64,000 nucleotides of DNA from Lingula anatina (lineage: Eukaryota > Brachiopoda > Lingulata > Lingulida > Lingulidae): positions 809,746 to 873,745 of the forward strand of contig NW_019774069.1 in NCBI RefSeq assembly GCF_001039355.2, given 5' to 3'. Numbering within the stretch: the stretch's first letter is position 1; the number at the start of each line of letters is the position of its first letter. Below are positions 57,101-64,000 of this stretch, piece by piece. Below the pieces are notes generated by a model. The model did not search any database. It saw nothing but the letters and a program-made list of their open reading frames with translations, and was not told the origin of the DNA. The position numbers and the translations under genes were made by a program.

Positions 57101-60100
57101 TGTAATTAAAGATATACAGTTTGCTTAACTTTAGATGGGATTAAATAATTAAACAAATTTTCAAGAGCCTTGAGAATTTGAATATGCAGGTCAATTTAAT
57201 TTTTTTTACTGTTACTGATATTGTTTTCTTTTAAAAGAGCTGTAATTATATTTAAAAAAATGAAAACACTCAATCAGGTAAACTTGTTCCATCATCCAAA
57301 TCTGTTTTCAAATTGCACAAAGTGAGTCATAAATATGCTGTCCTGGAGTAACACTTTCTCATAAAGCAAGTTCACATTGCATAAAGATAGACCCTTTTTT
57401 GCAGATTGTCTTATGCCAGAAAGAGTAAATGTATTTTCTTTGTTTGTTTCTGACATACATTATCACAGTACTGGGGATTGCATAAGATGGGAGAATGGGG
57501 TTGTCTTTGCTAACTATGACTATTTTCAGTAGCAGCAGAGGTGGGTTACCAGGCAGTGCTTGGGTTACCAAATCTGTGGCATCTCCAGTTCTGTGCTGCT
57601 GGTATAGTTATTGCACTTAAAGAATAGTTTGATAATACGAACACATGAATCTAACCACTGTCAGTTGTCAGGAACATAACAAACACTGCACAGTAAACAT
57701 GAATTTGGTTATTTATAAATGTTGTTCAAAATGAAACAATTAAAACCATTTATCTGAAGCAAATTCTTATCTCTCATGCTGAAAAATGAAATGGCCCACA
57801 TACCTCCGTTCCTATCCATACGTCTCCTTCGACCTTGACCTGGCAGGTGACCTTGGCACCCGAAAGATAAAGGCCACTGTGTTTATAATGACGAGTCTCA
57901 CTGTTGAAGATGTACAACTGCCTGCCCACCCCCTCACCACTCCACATCCACATTAGTGCTGACGTAGTATCCTGAGTAACAAGTACATTATTCTTCAAAT
58001 TGAAGATGGTAGCTAGGTGAATCAAAATGATTGTCCCTATGTACACAGTAAATACTACATTTTAATTTTGATTATGACTAACACAAAAGTGAATGCATGT
58101 CAACCCTACTGCTAAGGTGGAGAAAAAATCCCAAAGTTATGTATGTTAAAAGTGTATTTTAATAAAAAAAATGCCTATTCAAAATGGTGAACTACTCAGT
58201 ACATACACCAACAAAATAGTGAGGGCAAACAGACCTGTTTTCCAACACAATCAATCTTTGGCAACTTCTTCATATCCTTTTGGGGGAAAATACTGTTGAG
58301 ACAGATGAATTTGACATCTTTCATGACATCAACAACATGTTCTGCTGTAGGGCGGCATTGGGGCTCATTATTCCAGCACTGCACCATTAAGTCTTGCAAC
58401 ATTTGCATTTTCATGTCAATTCCCTGCATTAAGATAAATGAATTCCACACACACAAAGGCAATGATGTCAGAAACATAATTAAGTCAAATGTCTTTGTCA
58501 CTGGTCCTGGATTCACAGAAATAAAAAGCACTCGTATAAAAATTCAATATTTGCATAATAAAAACTGAAACTTATAACATTCTATATTCAGCTACTTAAT
58601 TCATAGAAGTTTTAGGTCATAACATCAGGTACTGGCAGCCAAATTAAAATGAAATTAAATTAGAAATTCCTACTACTTTGGTGTGAAAAAATTTTTGCAT
58701 ATAACACTAAGTGCATGTAGTACCAGTGGTTTTATTATTTTGTATATGTTCTACAGAAGTAGATAATTTCAACTTGCAAAGAGGAAAAGGAGTATCAACA
58801 AAAAAATTCACCTTCAAATCTGGTTTCTCTCCTTTGCGCACAGCATAAGTAATGGAAGAAAGAGATTTCCTTTGGCCAAATGGTCGCAGTCCTGTCAATG
58901 TTTCATAGATCAGCATGGCAAATGAAAACAGGTCAACCTGAAAAGAATTTTAAAATAAAACTTAAATGAATTGAAACCCCACAAATGAATACTTGTTTAT
59001 CTCATTTGTTGGAATACATGTACTGTTCTTTGTTTTTATGTTCTTTCACATGAATTCACAGAGTTTTATTTAAAATGAAGAGTGGCCCACCACAGGCAAA
59101 ATTCATGCACAAAATTAAAATTAGCAATATAAACAAGTCTTGCATAACATACATTTCATCTAAAAACCTTTTTGCCTGATCAGTCTAAACAGTTCTAAAA
59201 TGTGCAAAACGGTAGTTTATCCTGCTATAAAATGGAATTGTCACTGTCAGGTGTGCTCACTGCAGCAGTCCTCTCAAGGCACCTTTGATGAAATGGCCTA
59301 TTTTACTGGAAGTGTCCATGTTGTCTAATTGAAAGATTTATTGCCATCATTGTTCATGAATATACCAGGATCTTATTTAATATTAATTTCAAGTCACTGA
59401 AGGGATTTTAGGTCAAACATTTGGACAATCGGACATGCAAAAATAGACCAAGGCTCTTCATATATTTTTCTGAGTACTTCAGAGACACTAATTACATCAG
59501 CAGCAAATATGAGGCAGTCAATAGATAAACTGTTGGACACGATGAAGAAAAGAATAGCCAGTTTGCCTTAAGGAAGTCTTAAATTCATTAAGAAAATTGG
59601 ATTGAACCAATTCACAGGGGCTGCAAAAATAAACAGGCAAATCAAGGTAATTATGCAACCTTGTCCCTGGGTGGAATACACATGCATAAATGCATTCTGC
59701 CTAGGGACACAGACATATAATTACCTTGATTACCATAAGTCTATATCTATCAAGATCAAGAAGAGACACCTGCAACTCTGTCTTTTAACAGCCAGACATG
59801 GCACTGTGGTTGACAAGTCTGTAGTAGCCAAGTACCAATGAACAAAAATTGAAAAATAAGAACCAGTAGTAAAATTTTGACAAAATCCTGTCAGCTTGCC
59901 TTTAAAAGAAGAATGTATGTTACCTGATTAATTGTGCCACTATTTGTTGTACAATCGGTCTATGTCTAAGGACACGGATGATCTTGTACCAATCTGAACA
60001 AACCAGAGAAACCGTGTAGAGTGAACTTTCTTCTTTCACTTTGAACTGCACATTTAAATTACCACTTTATATCCTAGGAGAGAAAAGAGCCAAGCAAACC

Positions 60101-63100
60101 ATACTGCCACATAAAACATTTTCTCAGCACACCATACCAATCAAACAACCTACCTTCTCATCATAGGTAACTCCAGTTCTGACTTCAGGTGCCTGGAATC
60201 CTGGTGTCCCCTCATTCCCTATGACACCAGAGGGCGTTAAGTAAGTAGAGATCCCATAGTCTGACACCTTGACATTGACGGCATCCTGCATTCTAAGGCT
60301 CCATACCAAGATGTTGTCTGACTTCAGATCTCTGTAGATGACGTCTTTGCTGTGAAGGTAAAACAGGGCTTCAGCAACCTGGAAATAAGGTTAACTGAGA
60401 AATGAGGAAATATTCCACTGTAAATATTAAACCCAGGCAATACAAAAAACTTTTTTTTCAAATTTTGCTGTTTGTTGCAGTCTTCTACATCACTTAAATG
60501 TTTAGATCTAACTTGCAAAGTAAAGGATTTATAGTTCAGATATTAAATAGGCTTTTTATGGACAGATAATGTGTCTGGACATTGTACAGTCATCTCTTGC
60601 ATCTATAATTGCTGTCAATGTCAGCAATGCCATGCACATAATTTTACTTATAATTCTCAAATTCAAAGGAATATTAATAGTCTAATTGAATTTTTAGTAA
60701 ATATTTCATTTTTCATAAATCTGCATTTTCGAGGAGTTAGTTTGAATTCCCACTTGATAGTAACATTTTCTGAATGTCCACAGCAACTGTGGTAATTAAA
60801 AAATGGGCGTGAATGTGCTCAAAATGGAAAAAATACTATCTGCACTTTCACCTTTACATTGGTCATTTTAAGACTGTTTCAATGTCCACTGCTATCAGTT
60901 TTGTCATCTATGTCTGTCCATTTCAAAGCTTTGCTGCCTTGTTTTTTAAAAGAACACAGCTCTAGGTTTATTCAGCAGTGAATGTCATACGAAGCATTAT
61001 ATAATACAAGTACCTGCAATAGCAGTTTATAGGTGAACATCTTGTTGAACACCATGCCATGTTGTCCTTGCACATCATCTGACAGGTTCTCTCTGTCTCC
61101 TGCATGTAGCACACTGGTCAGGCTACCATAGGGGGCATACTCCATCACAAAGCATAGGGGATTGAAACACACCCCTATCAGAGATAACACATTGGGATGT
61201 TTTAGCTTACTCAGCAGCATCACCTCCTGGCGGACTTCTTTGAATGCTTGCACAATCTAGTGAGAAAACACAAAGTGTAATCTTTATAGACTACACGTAA
61301 TTTTTTTTTTGAGTAAATTTAAAAATCCAAAAACCTTACACAAAATGTTTCTTAATAAAATATGAAAATTTCAATGCATGCAAGGACACTGAAAATACAG
61401 TACGTAAATTTTGTTTTATTAACTCTCTTTTCTTAACCTTTGCTCCCTTTGCCATCTGTCTCCACTCAAGAATCTCCTGCTCCCTAGTGCCCAAAGTTTC
61501 CACACCACTGACTGTACTGGTGGTATCATCAGCAGCTTCCAGAGTAGACTGCCAAGTGCTGACACCACTCTGAAATGTCATCCTTCCACTGTCCTCCGAC
61601 CCACTAGACTGAGTGTACTCTGAGGCATTTTGACCAGAAAAAAATTCCTTAATGGCCACAGCTTTTCCTTTGTAAAGACCCTTGAAAACCATTGCAGTCC
61701 CTCCTTTGCTAAGGAAATCCTCTTTAATGAGATAATCTCCATCCAGTAAGAAATTTTCAGGAAGGTCTGTCAAGAGGAGGTCAGGGATAAGGTTGTGAAC
61801 TTTGACCTTTTTTGGGTGGACAGGGCATACTAAATGTGTTTTCCCTTCATAAGCTTTCATTGCACAATACTCTAGACTGAAATTGTTGCCAAGTGTTGAG
61901 GTGCGTCGAACATCTTGTTTCCCACCATCCCAGCATTTTGGGCAAGGGATTAGTCTTTGGATGTCTGCCTGCAGTAACCCTGGTTTCAAAATTTAAAATT
62001 AATGCATGTTTTAGAAAAAATTTTATTGCAAAAACTTATGTAATGCTGAATGTTAAAGTCATAATAACTCTTCGTTTTGGCCAAAAATACGATTTTCCTG
62101 GAAAAAACGGCAATTTTCCCGTACTTACCAATGGTCAACGACCCCATTCCTGCATTCAAAGTTAATCCAGGGTTTTTTCCCTAAACGTACGGTTTTTTGT
62201 TAAAATCTCTTAAGAGATTTTAACTGACGGAGCCCTCTCGTATCGACCGTTAGTTTCTGGTGACCTACTTAAAACCGCGGGAAAAGCAGACAACAACAAC
62301 ACTATATAACAATATTATAAGATTCATAAAATATATTCATCTTTTTGCTCAAAATGCATTTATATCTACAATGTGTGCAATTCTGGGCTTTTCGTTATCC
62401 GACGCACTGTACAAAAACTCGCAACTTACGTCTGAGGGTTTCCCGCCATGTTATTTTGGTCTCGAATGAACGCGAGAATCCGCGTGACACCTAAACGTCA
62501 TTGGCAACGGATGCACTTGTCGACCGCGAAAAAAGGCATTGAAAGCCCAAGTGACAAGCACAGATTTTAGTTTTACTACAATAACAGTCGTTTTAGTGGG
62601 AAAATGCAATAGAATATATTTCCAGGCGTTGTTTACAATGTATTTCTTGCGGAATTTTGAATCTCAAAGGAAGAGTTATTATTGCTTTAATTATTGGGGA
62701 CTGAGCCAAACTGTTCAAAAATTAATTATCATAATTACTAATAGCCAAACTGTTCAAGAAGTAAATACCTTTTTAAATGATATATTAGTTAAAATAAAAT
62801 CCTGAAGAAGCCACTGGCTAATTCTCTTCTACTCTCTGCCCCCAAAGTATTTCCCAACACAAATATACCTGGAAACCATTCCATTATCAGGGTCTCAATT
62901 TCATCAGTAACAAAGCCCATGGAAGCAAAATCATCACTGGTACTGTGCACAGTGATCAAGACCCCAGAACAGTCATAAGCATGGCCACCCAGGAATGCCT
63001 CTTCTACTGTGGACTCAACAGACATATAGCCTCCTCTGAAAGTCACAATGAAACCCTGCCGCCAGTAGAATATTTGCTGGCGCTTTATAATGAGCCCTCC

Positions 63101-63611
63101 ACGATCTCTACGACGCCTAGGAAAAAAGCAAGACATCTATTTATATTTTGTATTCAAAACACATAACCAGACCAAAAATAAGTTCATAAGAGTACGGACA
63201 ATTGCAAAAAAGAAAAAAAATTATAAACACTGGTATGCAAATTTTTAAAATTATTTAACTACTGTGGAACTTAATAATTTAAATCATAAATACAGGTGAC
63301 CACAGAAAACCATCAATAAGAATCATAATATGAGCTAAAGATAACCAAACACTTACATGGTAGCATTCCATACAGTTCTTGCCAATTTTCTTTTAGGCTT
63401 TGAGATCTCTGACTGTCCTCTAGTGGACAATGGTCTTTTGGTTCTTTCCAGTGAGGACAGTAGCCTTCTGACGCTGATGATCAATCTGGTGACAAGACGG
63501 CTCCAGAACCCGCTGGGAATAAAGGACATCTTATAGAACCTATGCAGGCAGTTGGACTGCTCCAGAGTGACACCAGGACGTAGTATAGGCAGCTTGGATG
63601 GCAGCAGTAAA
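46780..63611 (-). CDS. LRRK1: LRRK1-like kinase, C-terminal half (COR end, kinase, propeller-like tail); 5' part lies off the right edge
   Basis: LRRK proteins are ROCO kinases that phosphorylate Rab GTPases. Ten exons splice in frame to about 1119 residues: 63357-63611, 62869-63116 (COR), 61438-61979, 61014-61256, 60154-60378, 58812-58937, 58235-58423 (kinase), 57804-57971, 48860-48967, 46780-48033 (tail). A 30-bp exon at 63862-63891 is possible but uncertain. Kinase landmarks: glycine loop LSKGGTAMVFKG, Lys in VAIKEF, YRDLKSDNILVWS, DYGIS in place of DFG, and QAPE. DYG and NILVWS match LRRK1. A Ser/Thr-rich insert of about 65 residues sits between the VAIK lysine and helix C. The last exon encodes a WD40-like region with a very acidic insert (EADDEREEDGDEEKEEEV). 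LRR and ROC domains are not in the window. An intron of 8.8 kb (48968-57803) contains an antisense gene. Confidence 0.92.
49121..49424. mobile_element. TTAA-flanked MITE, family P copy 2 (LRRK-like intron)
   Basis: The ends agggataataactcttcg and cgaagagttattatccct are near-perfect inverted repeats, bordered by TTAA on both sides. Length is 296 bp, the best preserved copy. Internal sequence matches 1808-2183 in reverse. Confidence 0.85.
50919..51136 (+). mobile_element. hAT-like non-autonomous element, family H copy 4
   Basis: It starts cagtggcagatttaggggg and ends ataatcctggatccgcccctg. Its interior shares aaattagaattttgacaagc and taaaataccag with the 38 kb copies. Both ends are present. 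Confidence 0.8.
51551..51867. mobile_element. TTAA-flanked MITE, family P copy 3 (degraded)
   Basis: The left TTAA plus aggga and the right atccct plus TTAC are recognisable. Internal blocks (attcaaagttagtccatg, ggtctgatggcaagc) align to copy 2. The end sequences have decayed. Confidence 0.65.
52914..52976. repeat. (GT)n microsatellite
   Basis: More than 25 GT units with a few interruptions, in the LRRK-like intron. A second (GT)n tract lies at about 54084-54125. Confidence 0.9.
53127..53341. mobile_element. Transposon family T, copy 3 (both ends visible)
   Basis: The left end cattcccagaaatttagatc and the right end gatcaatctaaattctgtgg...gaatg are inverted repeats. It is non-coding, about 210 bp, and aligns to 19030-19288 (opposite strand) and 30771-30893 (same strand). 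Confidence 0.75.
55421..56365 (+). CDS. LicD-family (fukutin-like) phosphotransferase domain protein, nested antisense in an LRRK-like intron
   Basis: LicD-domain proteins belong to the nucleotidyltransferase superfamily that adds phosphocholine or ribitol-phosphate-type groups to glycans; animal members sit in the Golgi or ER. The 314-residue frame has a hydrophobic N-terminal signal anchor (residues 4-24), a short stem with possible N-glycosylation sites, then [20 protein letters not shown] (118-137) followed by DVD. These are the family's GG, RH and WDDDxD metal-binding elements, all intact. The C-terminal half is less conserved and ends without further motifs. ATG 55421 lies ten bases after a strong acceptor (cttcttcag), implying a 5' untranslated exon. 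A poly-A signal lies at 56498. It is transcribed opposite to the host gene. The acceptor substrate is unknown. Confidence 0.85.
   Translation: [314 protein letters not shown]
62053..62690. mobile_element. TTAA-flanked element, family P copy 4 (long form)
   Basis: The ends agtcataataactcttcg and gaagagttattattgct are bordered by TTAA. At 630 bp it is about twice the length of copies 1-3. Subterminal blocks such as cgtacttaccaatggtc and attcaaagttaatcc match copy 2, but the centre is different. It lies in the LRRK-like intron between exons starting 62869 and ending 61979. Confidence 0.75.
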
Positions 63612-64000
63612 CTTAAAAGAGAGAAATTCTTAATCATTGTGAAATTGCACAATGCTAGTTAAATACTGTATGAACAAGAACACCAAACTGGCATATCTTT
63701 AGACTTGAGTTTATATATTCTACATATTCAGAATATTTGAACATTATAGTCCCATGGTATTGGCGGTATGAATTTATCTTTGAACTTTAACTGTTTGAAG
63801 CATTTCCAGAGATATGCATTGTCCTTCATTCAGTCTGATACATGTACAATGAACTACTTACTGAACACCACAGTGACAATCTGTATTTGATCTTAGAAAA
63901 TTTGGCCAATCTGTCTATTAAGTTATGAAAACAACACACTCACAAATTCTACTCATAGGCTTTCTTGGATTTCTTGTCATAATAATAAAAAAGCATGTAT

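Overview
This 64 kb window is metazoan nuclear DNA: AT-rich, with GT-AG split genes, 0.1-9 kb introns, microsatellites and many small inverted-repeat transposons. The gene set (NEDD4-family ligase, EPHX4-like hydrolase, HMG20-like factor, LRRK1-like kinase, copper amine oxidase, LicD-domain protein) points to a bilaterian invertebrate. The vertebrate-like gene architectures and moderate introns fit a deuterostome or a lophotrochozoan; I cannot name the species. Assembly scars are present: 490 Ns at 30275-30764 and single Ns at 10517 and 20437.

Layout. 1-300: a dispersed repeat. 951-10023 (-): N-terminal two thirds of a NEDD4-type HECT E3 ligase (C2 plus four WW domains, 14 exons, 446 residues); the HECT domain lies left of the window. 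12772-15665 (-): complete six-exon EPHX4-like alpha/beta hydrolase. 15974-21116 (+): complete 11-exon HMG20-like factor with an extra C2H2 finger, divergent from EPHX4 with about 300 bp between the two ATGs. 22828-25404 (-): intronless membrane-anchored copper amine oxidase. 26-33 kb: gene-poor and full of transposon remnants. 33109-34200 (-): intronless class A GPCR whose DRY arginine is leucine. 34.2-39.4 kb: gene-poor, foldback and hAT-like repeats. 39472-40479 (+): membrane-anchored GST-fold protein. 41307-43434 (+): four-exon unrecognised gene with an acidic Ser/Thr-rich tail. 44513-44980 (+): possible short gene. 46780-63611 (-): C-terminal half of a LRRK1-like kinase (COR end, kinase, beta-propeller-like tail); LRR and ROC parts lie right of the window. 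Its 8.8 kb intron holds a complete antisense LicD-family gene (55421-56365, +).

The genes do not form one pathway; they look like an ordinary stretch of independent animal genes. I recognise no multi-gene system. The most unusual observations are the GPCR with a broken DRY motif and a long first extracellular loop, the LRRK with an eroded glycine loop, the HMG20-like protein with an inserted zinc finger, the nested LicD gene, the unrecognised gene at 41.3-43.4 kb, and at least six small inverted-repeat transposon families, one with TTAA-flanked ends.

Exon boundaries were read by eye from GT-AG signals, reading-frame continuity and resemblance to remembered family sequences. No alignment or search was run.
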